In this document: positions 37,401-50,500 of the stretch, piece by piece
Position numbering within the stretch: position 1 is the stretch's first letter
How the letters are laid out: each line of letters starts with the position of its first letter
NCBI GenBank assembly: GCA_963377175.1
Contig: CAUJNA010000535.1
Coordinates: 692,001 to 756,000, forward strand
Direction: 5' to 3'
Length of the DNA stretch: 64,000 nucleotides
Origin: Effrenium voratum
Taxonomy: Eukaryota; Sar; Dinophyceae; Suessiales; Symbiodiniaceae
Notes under the pieces: generated by a model
The model's database searches: none
What the model saw: only the letters and a program-made list of their open reading frames with translations
Told to the model about the DNA's origin: nothing
Made by a program: the position numbers and the translations under genes

Positions 37401-40400
37401 GCAGCACTTGCTGCAGCTGGGTGTGAAGTTCGCCAGGACCTCAGAGGGGGCAGGGCGTCTTACAATGGCACCTGTGCTCTGTTGACAGCAGGGATCACAA
37501 GCGAAATGTCTGGTTTGTTGGGGTTCGGTTGAAAGCCAACCAAAAGAGTCTTGCAGCCTCAACAGAAACGCACACCCGCATCAGCTTTGCGCTTGGGGCT
37601 TGTTGCCTCTGAAACGTTTTGGCTTTTGTTCCTTCTGTGTTTTTTCAGGGCGTTTTTGACACCTCAGGGCAACTGCTCCGCAACACCTGTGGAGACCTGC
37701 GAAGACCAAGCCCAACAACGTGGGCTTGCAAGCACATGCGCGCATCAGGTAGCCAGCTCCCGGGATGGCAAGCTCTTCGAAGAGGACACGAAGCAAACTG
37801 CGAGCGTTCTGTTGGACATACTCAACTGGGTTTGTGCATGTTGGAATCGAAACCTGCGGCACTGGCTATAGAGATATCGCCATGTCCCTCTGAGTTCTCA
37901 AAATTCCAGCGCTTTGCTTTCTGCTTTGCTCTCCGGCTTACGAAAGCCGAAAGCCAGGAGCTGGGTCAGCAGCTGGCCAGCGAGGCCGCCAAGGTGGACG
38001 TGGTGCTGAACAGCCTCAGTGGCCGGGCAGAGAAATGGGGTTGAGTCCGGCTGAGTCTTTCAGAGGAATCCTGTTGACATGGCTTTAGAACGTCGGTACA
38101 ATTCGGTACACATGCCCAACGTTTTTGCATTTGGGTGAGGTAGGGAGGGGATGATGCAATCCTTGCCCAAAACAAGTACGCGTGGAGCGAAACTGGCCAA
38201 TTGTGTTTTACTTGCGGCACGTCAAAGGGCCAGCAGCTTGCATGATAGGCCCTTGACATTTTGTTGCCTGTTTGGAGTAACGGAAGACACTGGGCCCCCC
38301 AAGGAGCAAATCCATCGAGCTGCAAGAACTAATCAGGTGCTGGGCATATTAGTTTGCCAGATCTTGGCAGCCGTGTAAACCAGTTGCGCAGTTGCCTTGC
38401 CCTGTGGCATCCTTTCTCTCCTTCACGGGTGCAGTTATTAATTGACTGGGGTGGGCTTCAAGTTTCATCCTTTTGGATGGCCTGTGAATCTTGTTGGACC
38501 CATTGCCCTAGGGTAGGTGAGTCAATGCGTCCCCCGCCCCCAGAGGAGCGCTTCTGAGTGCATGTGGAGCCCAGGTCACGACAACTTCATCGGGCGCTCG
38601 CTGTCATTCCTGCAGGAGGGTTGGGCCAAACAAAGTGTCTGAGCCATGCAGAATCATCAACTTCTGGACAAGCTCATTGAAGGCGAGAAGCAATTTTGAT
38701 CAAAGCATGATTATGCTTTCCGAGCAAACCATGGGCTGAACGCCTTGGGAACTAGTTTTGAGCTGCTTCAGCTTGCGGAGGTAAAAGAAGGTCCCTTTTT
38801 GTTTGGACCTGTGGTTGAGTGGGTTACTGCCCCAACCATGGCTCTGGTTTGCTTTTTCTTGAAGCCGAATGCGCAGAAATGAAGCATATCTATTTGCGGG
38901 AATACTTTATGTACTAACCCTTCAAACAATGAGTCAGGTGAGTTCCTCTTGGAAAGGTGGCGCCGTGGCATCTTCAAAGCCCTTGCTGTTTTGGTTGTCT
39001 CTCACCAAAGAGGGAGTCCTTCGCGAGGGATGGTCAAAGATGGGTCTAGGGCGAATTTTCCCATTCTCTTGCATTTTGTTAGAAAAGAAAACCACCAAAA
39101 CCGTGGAGAAACAGCGGGTTTTACAAATGAAATTTCAGCCGAAGCCTTCACGGCGCTACCTCGCACGTGACAAGTACTAGTACGGAAGTAGGGCATAGCT
39201 CCAGGCTTGAGGCTTTGTCCAGTCATGGAGGGGGTTGCTATTGGCTCCAGGCTTTACTTGCTGGTGCTCAGGGAACGAGGGAATGAACCCAGACTTTGGT
39301 CCCCTTAAAGGCAACAACCAGTTGGATGGTTTTTTGTTTGGGTCATTCCATTTCTCATTCCCTGCCTCTCTCGCAGCGATCGCAAGTTCCGCCAGCGGGG
39401 CGGAACACCAATTTCCATCGCAGGAGGGCGGCGTCTTTGTGGAGATCGGCAAGCGCAACATCTGGTCCGCTGAGGAGGTGCGGCAGCAGCGCCCGGACGT
39501 GCGCTACGAGGTGCTGGCCATGGATACCATGTGCGCCTCGGCGTAAATGATCCACATGGATTGTCACTGTCACTGTGCCACTGGAATTCGCCTCTGGGGT
39601 CAATATATTTCCGGATATGGATGTTCCATCAAAATGTTACTAGTGCTATAATTCGCTCCAATATAGAGCTCCACAACAATCAATCAGATCGACAAGGTGC
39701 CCACTATAATTCGCCTCTGGGGTCAATATACGTCCAGATGTTCGTGTGTGTGTGTGGGGTTCAAACATGGCCGTGTTCGAATGAGTGTCCTCCGAGGGTT
39801 ATGTCCCAAAGGGAGATATTCATAAGGAAGCCTGATTGAGCAATGGATGACCCAGTCTCCAGGCAGGCTCAGGAACGGGAATCCCCCGGCCAGTTGAAGT
39901 CATCCACACCCTGCACAAAGCAAACACGCAAACAGAAATCCCGCTGCGCATGCAATCCCAATCAGGAGTCGTTTCATTGCAGGATGCTTGTTCGCAGTTT
40001 TTGTTTAGAGGCTATCTTTTCCCGGTCAACCAGACCTTCACTGACATGGGTCCTTGCCCCTTCCGCACACTGGTGCATCCAGCATTATCCCTTGGCGGGG
40101 TTCCGGGGAATGGCTTCATTCTTGCTGTTATTTGCTTGCTGGTGCTGGCGGTCGTGCTGCTGCGGCCCCTGCACCCCAGCAACCTTGTTGACTCTCATCC
40201 GTCAGTTGAGCCTGTTTCTCTCAGGCGAGGTTCATATTTGATACCATATTTTTGATGCTGCCCACTGCTTTTGCTTTATTCAGAGATCAGTGTTTTGTTT
40301 GAAAGGAGCCCTGCTGACTGGTAGTGGAAGCTGTATTTGAAGAAGAAACACCATCAAGATCCAGGGGTCAGTGGAAAGCAATGGAAAACAGAAAGCCTGT

Positions 40401-43400
40401 GCAGTTCAAATGAAGATAAAGCAACATTAGCCATGCACTCCAACCAGTCGAATTTTGGTTTCCCGTTGTGGTTCATGTTCAGTCATGGTCTTACATGGTG
40501 ATCACTTCTTTGTTGCATCTCCTTGGGGCAAGAGAGTACCGATTGTCATTTCCCCCCTCCCCCAACCCACTTTATTCAGAGGTGTGGGTGTCCAACCCCC
40601 GTTGCCGACCACCGGCGAGAGGCTCGCAGGAGCCCGAGCGCTTCGGGCAGCTCATGGCCGGCCTGGCTGAGAGGACCTGTTCTGGCAACTTCTAGCACCT
40701 CACAAGGATGGATTGAAACCTCACTCGACCGGGGAGTCCTCACTTGAGCTTGGTGAATGTGAACTGCGTTTCTCAATTCCCGTTGGTTTGCGGTTGACAT
40801 GTTTAAAACGACTCAGAAGGGATTTGCCCGTTTTTTTTGACAAGCCCGGTCGTTGAGATCCTCGCCCAAAAGATTTAGACCGAGTTGCAAGCTGCTTGCC
40901 TCTGAGCGCAGGATGTGCAAGGGAGACTGGAAGCCCTTGGAGTGTCAAGTCTTCGAAGGCTGGCGGCGATTTACTATATCCCCTGATTAATTGTCCCTTG
41001 TGAGGATTCCAATTCTTCCAGGGCTGCCAGCTAAAAGAAGGTGATGGGCTTAGTTCACCTGTCACTATGGGGTCCATCTCCTTGTGATTGGTGGCTTTGC
41101 ATTTTTGATCATGCCACAGCGCCAAGACTGACCCATGCATGCTTGAGGGTTTGATTTTGTGGGCGTGTGTGGAAGATGGCTGCAAGATAGACTTAAACTC
41201 TGGCATCTTTTGTGAGCTCAAGTGACATGAGACTTGTACATTGTGGCTGGCACATGTTTGACACGTGCCACGCTTTCATGCTGAATGCCAGAAGCCCAGA
41301 GAAGCATTGATGTCAGCAATTCGATTCATGCTGTGGAGGCACGGCACACGTGGCTGCGCCAGCCACCTATGACATGCAAAGAAAGGGGCAACGGAAAGAA
41401 GATGGGCCCACCAACCCAAGGTCAATGGTGCTCTAAAATTGGGACTGGACCCACTTTCGCATGGTGTTTACACTTGTGAACTCAAAACGGACACCAAGCA
41501 AATGTCAGGTGTCTCCTCCGGTCCATTTTTGGGGTCCTTCCATTGTTCCCGACCAGCTAGGGCTCCTTCTCCCATGTTTTACAGGGCCAAGCTGAGAGCC
41601 GGAGGCCTCGCCAAGTGCACAGAGGCGCTTACAGTGCTTCGCAAGGCTCGGAAGCCCCGGGTCCGTTCGGGGGTCCTTGGGCGTTCCTAGGAATTGGTCC
41701 TTTTGGCTTTCCGATTGAGGATTGGACTGTTGTTGGATTGGACTCTTGTGAGGACCGAAGGACTTGCGGATCGTTTTGTTCCGAAATACTTTGAGGGTTG
41801 GACTGTTGTTGACACGCTTGAAAAAAAGCCTTGTTGACACGGTTTACCCCTGTTGACATTCCTAGGAAAATGGGGACACGATGAGACCAGCACCACAGTG
41901 TAAACATGTGTCAAGATGTCTGTTTTCCGTTTGTAGTCTTGATTGTGGTTCAGCTCTTATTGACGTGTCTGGTCGGCTGGTCGCTTGGTTGCTGGGTCTC
42001 GAGCACTTGTTGCTGGGCAGCGGTGTGCCCTCACTTGGGGCAGGGATTGGCCCGCGCAAAGTGTGGCGTGACTCCTCAGAAACGCCAGATTCTAGAGGAA
42101 CGCGGTTTCGAAGCGGCCTCGCCCCCAAGCAAATCTTTGGTCTTCCAGGCGGATCCTTTGTGGAAAAGGGCAATGGGATTTTGCTCCAGACGTGTTGTAA
42201 TGCAAATGGCTTTGCTTGGGATAGAGAAATCCGAAAATTGAGCCCAGCCTACTTTGATTTATCGATCAAGCGCCTTGAATGCTTGGTCACACAAGACAGC
42301 TGCCGGACATGGAGCACATTCTCCTCGGCATTCTCTTCGCAATCACTGCAAAATTGCTGGTTTGATCATTCAAGAAATCAGTTTAGGCACTGGTCACACT
42401 CCTGTTGAATGATTATCCCTGTAAGCCGACCCAAAAGGGTTGCCTTCACACACACACAGACACACACCCACACACCCACCCACCCACCCACGCACGCACG
42501 CACGCACCCACACACCCACGCACCCACGCACCCACGCACCCACGCACGCACACAGATCTTGTGGTCCCCTCCGCCCGCAGGCCCAGCAAATCGGCAAAGT
42601 GGTCCTGGAGCTGCCGTTGCTTTTGGGCTCCGATCGCGACCACGGGTGCTATGTGATCACCGGGGGCCTGGGGGCACTGGGGCAAAAGGTGTGCCAAGCC
42701 TTGCTGGAGGAGGGTGCGCAGGAGCTGGAGAGGGAGAGAGGGGGACCTTCTTGTTGTTTTAGTTTGGTGAATTAATTATGGTGATCAAATTGCATGAAGA
42801 GAATTAGGTTGGTTATAGCTTGATATGATTCCACTTTGAATATTGTGTGGGCAGTATGTTTGTTTGCGATTCACCCGGGGTTGCAGAGCACCAAACTTTG
42901 CGTAGGAGTTGGTGCTGATCTCCAGATCTGGCAAGGCTGACTCGATCCAGAAGTCTGCGGCGCTTGTGAAACTTCTGCAGTGTGACTTTGTTTCAAGCGT
43001 GGATGGCTATGGAACTGTCAGGATCCTTTATGGTCCTGAACCGCCCTAGTCACTACTACAAAACCACTTATGAACTCATGGACTCATGGACTCATGGTCT
43101 CTAATGGCTACTTTTGGGCTGTAGCTTCCATTGCAATCTTTGATTTTACCACAGAGCTATGTTGGCAGGAGCCATTGGAGGCCTGCATTCCATTCCAGCT
43201 TGAGCCTGCCAAAGCTGAGTGAGTTGAGATCGGCTTTTCCCGGCCGAGATGGAATCAATTGGGTGTGGGTCAAAATAAAGCCACCAGGGGACCGCAGGTT
43301 TTGGTCCATGGTTCCATTTACCTGGGTTCCATTTTGGGTACCTATTTCAGACCCACAGCCAATTGGCCTTTAGAACAGTTGGGACCGTTGTTCACGATAC

Positions 43401-44497
43401 CCATGTCGCATTGAACAACTGTGAGGGGCTGGAAAGCGACTCTAGGCCCAAGTGGTAGCAGCCTTCAGTACGATGCCCGTGAACGTTCGGCTGGCTTTCG
43501 TCAAACGCCTGCACCACCTGCAAGATGAACCAACAACCTGCAAACACTGGCCTGTAGTAGCAAGATTGGAAATCAGCCCTCAACAAGCCTGAACCTGGAC
43601 TTGTTCAACCAGCCCTTGGGTGCAGGTTGGAAGTTTTGCCCCTCACCCCCCCTCACCCAGGGCACTCCCCAGGCAAAGCGCATGATGTATATTCCTGCAA
43701 GCTGTGATTCTGCGCAACTTACAACGAGCTCACCCACTACACAGGTTCCTTAAGCAGTGGCATGGTGGCAAGACCTTGCTCTCTCGGGTTCGGGTTCTTT
43801 CTCAGGCAAGCCCCAGAGGAACATAAATTTCTACTTGGAAAACACACAGCTTCTGAAAGCTGCGCCTGTGCATAATCGGACTCACGTACTTTTCACACAG
43901 GCCCAGATTGCTTTCTCAGAAGACAGCACGTTATCCTGAGGGAGAGCCTTCAATCGAGAGTACTTGCTGCTTTGCCCCTGATTTCACCGGGGATTTCTTT
44001 CCAGTTTGTGAATAGTAGTTTGCCCAGCTCACTTCGGCTGAGGCGATCTTGCCTCGGACGCCCTAGACTTGTCGAGCCTCTCCGTGCGCGGGGTGCTCCA
44101 CTTGGCAGGCTCTATTCAAGATGGTACTTTGAGGCAGGGCATGGTTGCCTTTGCGGGTTGCACATGTCAGAGCTGGTTCATTGCTCCAAACTCAATGTTC
44201 AAGTTTGTTCAAGCGTTGTTTGAGTCGGTCAGGGAGATAGTGCGTATTTTAAGGTGATCTTGAACATGTTTTCTTGGACGGGTTCCAGCTTGAACCCACG
44301 GACAACTCGTGTAACATGGATATCAGTTCTTAGGGCCACTAACTGAGTCACTGAGTACCCCCGCATTTCCTTTGACGATCCTTCGGGGTGAAAACTCCAG
44401 GAGCCTTCAACGCCGAGACTTCGAGGCTGTCTTTGGGCCCAAAGTCCATGGGCTACAGAAACTGCAAGCCGCCAGCGTCTCAGGCAACCGAACCGCG

Positions 44498-44537
<40 letters not shown>

Positions 44538-47500
44538 GTCCTTGAGGTCGGTTTAAAGGGAAACCGGAAGGAAAACAATCATTTTGGATGTTCGGGGTCC
44601 TCCTATTTGACACAAACCCTTCCGGGATGTTATATGCTCCCAACCCGCCGAGGTTGGTTTGAACAACCACACCCTGAAGGGAGCCAAGCTGATGCATCTT
44701 CAAACGATGGTTGGTTTACGTTTCACATGTTCCTCATTTGGCCAGTTGTTGAGTGGCGCCCAGTTAATGGATTCCTTTGAAACACACATGTTCTACAAGG
44801 GTTACTGCGGCAACTGGTTTTGGATGCAACTCCGGCGATGGTCTGAGGCTTTGGTGAGCGGAGGACACTGGCAGCACCTGGACTTTCTCCTAGGCTTCTC
44901 GTCCACTGCGGCTGTGCTTGGCGCTGCTGGGCAGGCGAACTATGCGGCGGCCAACGCGTGCCTCGATGCGCTGATGCACAAGTACCGCCGGGTGCTCGGT
45001 GTTTCCACCAGGTTCTGTTGTTTGTTTCTGCTGTTGTCTTTAGCTTCGTATAGCGTCGTCGTCTGAACTAGATAGAGCAAACCACCAAGTCAAGAAGCAT
45101 AAGCCTGTGTGGCTAGCCCAGTCGCATCTGGAACCCTGGAGGGCCGAATTGTGGAGGATTGTTATCAATAAGGGCCTCTACTTGAGATAGTCCATTGCTT
45201 TGTTTTCCGAGGATAGGATACGGGATGGATGAAGTGAAGGTTGTCGGCAAAAAGGTCCGCCTAATCAAACTACCAGATTTAGTAAGTCTGAGTTTACCAA
45301 GGGAGGCCTTGGCCGTGCCAAGGTTTGCAGGGATCCAAAGCTACCAGCCTTCAGTGGGGTGCCTGGGACATTGGCATGGCAGCGCGGAAGGAAAGCTTCA
45401 AGCTTCTCTCGCAGCGAGGCATCACTTCTGATCTAGGCCTGGCGAAGCATGGAGGGCTCGGTTCTCAAGTTCCGCAACACAGGTCAAATGGCAAACGGTC
45501 TTGAAGGTGTGCTGTTGCTTCGAAGCGCTTGTCCTTGCGGCATTCAGATAACTTGCAATGGCCATCTTATCGCGCCCCTAGAATGTCCCACTGCACATGT
45601 TCAGGGCTGCGGCCCACTTCTGAGAACTAATCCTATGTGGGCGGTTTGATACAACAATCATCACCTACTTTGCGTGTCTGTTGCGTGTTGCAGAAGGCGC
45701 AGCGTTGAGCGCCAGCAGTGTCTGCTGTTAGTGCAACGGCCGACCTCGAGCGCTTGGTGGTCTTCCCATCCCCGTTGAGGTTCCCTTGTGACGCATCCTA
45801 TCACAGAAGCTGGCCTTCCTCTTGGACTGGCACCCAGGTTTGGACACGGGGCAAGGCTGTCGAAACTCGGAACTGCTTGTCTGAACCTGCCAGCAAGGAT
45901 TCTGAGATGTTTTCGTCACACCCCACACAGAAAGCCCCACGCAGGGTCCAGTTTTGTCCCTGAAAGGGTAACCTATTGACACCTCCGCATTGCGTAGTTC
46001 CCTGAAAGGCAGTCGGAGCTGGCACTCCATGCCTATGAAGTTGAATTATGCTCGAAGCTGCCCTGGACATCAATCCCCATATATAGTCCTGTCCATAAGA
46101 GGCTTCCCGATGAAATTCGCAGGTTTCTGTTACCCAATCAAACGGACCACTTTTCTGAGAAACACCCCCACGGCGTTAGACTCTTCCTCTTAGATGTCCC
46201 CTTTAATAGCCTTCAACAACATGCTTGGATTGGGATTTTCCATGGACTTCTGCTCGCCAGGCCTGGCTGTGATGTCCTCGGTGCTCGGCGCTCCGGGCGC
46301 GGCTTTGGGCGCTTTGTGCTGCGCCCGGGTGGACTGGGCGGGCTTCCTCAAAGCGATGGCCAGGCGAGCGGTGCCGAAACTCAGGTTGCGTTGGGTGGGA
46401 TTGGGTTGGTTGCCTGATGGTTGGTTCAATGTGGAATCACTGAGTGGCAAGTGGTTGGTGTACTTGCCGTGAATGTGGGGAATCAACCATACGTATCGCT
46501 TCAGCTGGGGTGGTCAAATGACTTGCTTCACTGGCCACCAGCGGGAAACAAACTGTGGAGCTGACTTTAACGTCCAACTGACAGGGTTTCGCCGTTTAAT
46601 TGAGGCTCGGAACAGACGTCCAAGCGTGCTTGGACGAAAGCCGGGGCTCCAGGCGAAGGTTCAGGGCGATTCAAACGAGTTACTTTCCTGGCCACTTTCT
46701 GTAGGTCAGGGTGTGTCTTTCCTGGCCAACCATAGAGGCACAGGGGTTCGGGGCACCCTCCGGTGCAAGTGAAGCGCGACAAGCCCATGCATCCAGTATG
46801 GTTACCTATCGCACCTTGCAACGCAGCGGCAAAGCAACTGCCTCAAGCTTCACTGTGTCACCATATCTGCATTCTGCGCAAAGTTGAGCCAGTGGACGGC
46901 TTGCCACAAGACGGGGCTCAGCCAAAAAGCGCGTAGCCTCCAGGATGGCTCAATGAACAACGTAGACCTATAGGTGTCCTGAGCTTCGTTTGGTGTTGAA
47001 CATTGATGGTACTAGTTTCAGTTTGGTTCTAATCATTTACAAATGATTGATTTGTCCAAAAGGACCATCTACTTCGGCGCCGGAATGGCTGGCGTGGCGA
47101 CCTGAAGGGGGGTTGTGACCTCAGCCATGCAGGATCTTTGACTTAGGGCGATCAATCCGGGTGTCCCTGCGATGCGAATCCCGTATGAACAGGCGCCGGT
47201 AGTGAACGATTTGTGCTATTTTTGCAGGCATTGCTAATAGCCGCAGGGTCAGACACATCCAAGCGCACGATTGGCCAGGGGCAGGGCCCTGTTAGGTTTT
47301 GTTTGTGTGGACTTTGGCATGTTTGAATCTTTAGCCCTCATGGCTGGTGTTCGGTTCGTTCGCCCTTCGACTTGAAAACGATGGGATGTTCATTGAGCCT
47401 CCAAAAGCTGGTTGTTTTCCAGATCTTAGGGCGCAGACTCACTCAACTTTAAAGGAAGTCCGGCTCATTTTGTCGCCAGGCGCCCCAAGTACTTCAGCCA

Positions 47501-50500
47501 GCTCCAGCCGCTTCCATCGCTTTCGGGCGGCGCTTCGGCCGCCAGCGCTTCGAACGAGGCGAAGGGCGAGATCTCGGCGCTGGCGCGGGTCCTGGCGGTG
47601 GCGGCGGAGGTGCAGCTCGGATGCCACCAGCCCCTGGGGTTGGCTCAAAATGGGAATTCCCTGCAACAAGCCATTCCCATTTGCCATTCCCATGTTGTTT
47701 GTGCTGTTGTAGGAATGTTGGAATGGGAATGGCCATTCCAACAAACTTTGGTAAATGGGAATGGCAAAGAGAAACATTGGAAATTCCTTTTTTGTTGTTT
47801 CTCTTTGCCATTCCTTTCTCACCAGGAAAGGCACCAACTCGAATATTTTGGGTGTTGTGTTTTAGGGGGTTCTGCCATTCGGACATTTACCCACAAGACA
47901 TATTTCCGGTTTACGTGGTGTGCTTATTTCCAGGGTTTTGGGGTGAGCGACATGCTCAGACCCCTAGTTCCTTGTCCCAACCACTGAATACGGGCCTACA
48001 ACCGTTTTTTTGGGGGGTTTGGGGTTTGGTCTTTGGGAGTATAAAGCTTGAACACATCAACTCCAAAAGGATCATATTCCTTTACAGATGCGATGTGTTT
48101 GGTGTGTCAAATGATTCTGACAGGTTGTGATTTGCCCAGTTGCCCAATGGGGCCGTTTCCCTTGATCCGAGGATTGGGGACTTGCAGGCGGATGAGCCCC
48201 TCACGGGCGCTGGCATGGATTCCCTGTCGGCCCTGGAGCTGCGAAGGAGGCGGATCCGCCAGGAGTTGGGATAAGACGTCAGGTGGGGTGAATTTTTGCG
48301 CACCTGTTCCAGGCAAGTAGGCCAGTGGGCAAGCTGACGATGGCTCGAACCTATACTTTCCTGAAAATGTTGAGCATCCAACGAGTCCATGTAGGGTTTG
48401 TGCCCAAATGGGCCACGGAGCCTTGAGTTCGCTTCGGTTTTCTTTGGGTTCTCCTTTAAAAGCAACTCCAAGAAAAACACTCACCTGTCTCAACGTGCGG
48501 GGGATGCCCGTTAGATACAAGGCAAGTAGGGGAACGAGTTGGACACCATCATAGCACTAAAATTAGTATGTTGCAGCCACTAAAATGAAGAGTACCGTAA
48601 CCTGCGCTGTCGGGTGTTTGCGTCCTGATTTGGTTTTGGCCCTTACCCCTCTCCATATCAGCGGTCTTTTGCATTTTGCAAGTATCAGTGTGTTGCATTA
48701 TTCGTGCACACCCATGACCAGCACCCGCCAGCGCATGTTGTTCTCATGTCCAACCCCCCGAAGTTTCCAACAACAAGCAGTAGTTGGTGGGTGTGCTCGC
48801 CGTTTTCCTCAAGGATTTGGGGGACTTCTTGCAAACTCATCTGAAAAGTCGGGGAACTAGCTACAATCACATCGGTTTAATGCCAGGTTACCGGGGTTTG
48901 CCTGGGCATGGAGCCCCATCCGAGCTGCGCGCAGGTTGGACACGGAGGGCACCTTGCCCAGCACCTTGGCTTTCGACTTTCCGACCGCACGGGCCATCGC
49001 AGAGTTCCTGGCGCAACGGCAGCCGAGCCCTGGCCGAAGGTTGACAGGTTTCTGGACCTCATGTTGTCCACAGCCCCAAGGGCCCAAGGGTCATGACCCC
49101 TCCAATGCAGAGCCCTGGGTCCTCCAATGCAGAGCCTCGACCTGTCAACCAGTTTTGAGGGCCCAAAATCAAAGGGAAAGCGATATTGAGGGGAAAGACG
49201 AAGGTTCCCCAATCTCGAAATCAAAGATGGTAGGCCAGAGAGGGGTTCCCTTGTCCTACCAGGCCATGAAGAGCAGAGCAACGCCGAACTTATATGGACT
49301 CCAAACCAACCTACGTCAAAAGCAAACACCTAGATTTTGAGAGCCCCCTTTTCCAGGCTTCTTAGCCCATTTTTTCGCCCGAGGACTTCGACGAGTCCCG
49401 CAGGTTTGGCTCCGGCAGCTTTGGCTCCGACGCGCATCGCTGGCCAGGCGTGCCGACTTCCCATGGCGACCACACCACAGGAGGCGCGAAGGGAGCGCCC
49501 AAAAAGGTGGAGGTGTCCGAAGGTCCAGGCATGCCGGGCTAAAGAATTGGTGACATTGGGCCTGAGATATGAACATGACTTGGATTGAACCCAGCTTAGT
49601 ATTGGTAGTGCCTTGTGAAGGATATACTTTGACAGTCAAACTTTGACATTGAGCCCTTGTTCACCTCTTAAGTACATCCGGAGAAGGGACTTGACTTGGA
49701 CCTGTTTAGCTTATGTATTGAACAGAAGCCGTCCATGGCACGGCATTCGGGGCCATGTAAGGATCGGTAGAACCAAAGAAAAAGACGTCGTCTCTTGTGC
49801 CCAGCCCCCCCGGATCCACCCGCGGATCCGAGCTGGAGGCTTGGGCTGAGATCTTCCAGGCACAGCTGGACGCAGTGGTGGAGGTGCCGCTGCAGCGCTT
49901 TGACGTGAACGACTACTACGAAGCCGACGGCGCCTGGGACGTGAACGACTTGTGCATTTGGAGTGGGCAGTCAGACTCTTGGGTCTTGAGCAACCAATGT
50001 GAAGCTTCCCAAGGAAACACCACATAGCAAGTTTGGACCATCATCAGTTTGATTTGCTTTCAATCTAACCCCAAAACAGGTACTCTCAAGAAGCGACACG
50101 CGCAATTTAAGTTGAAAGGATCAACTATATTCCAGTTTCCTAGCCGAAAAGCGTGTTTTCTTTGAATTGGCTCAATGGCTGGGCGAGAGTCACCCCTCTT
50201 TGGTACCTCTTTCACTCACCCAGTCGGGGCCGGCTCTGAAATGGGACAAGGGTTTCCGCCTCAAAGGAAGCCGCCATCGGAAGGGCACATGAGAAAACTC
50301 GGGACCACTCGGTGCATGTTGAAAGGAGAGTGTTGCGCTGCAATCTGAGAGTTGGTTCCCTCAATATTGAGTAAACCCTCTATTCATGGCACATACGAGT
50401 TTGAACAGATGCCCTGCTCGCTTTGTATGTTTTTGGGGAATGCGCGCTGAGATCTGAGATGTGTGTGCCATTCCGAAAGATGATGCCACAGCAATCTGCA

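Noticed and set aside
42446..42697. Cys/Val/Gly-rich minus-strand open frame
   Set aside because: Product of the CA/CGCA microsatellite and antisense of the KR exon.
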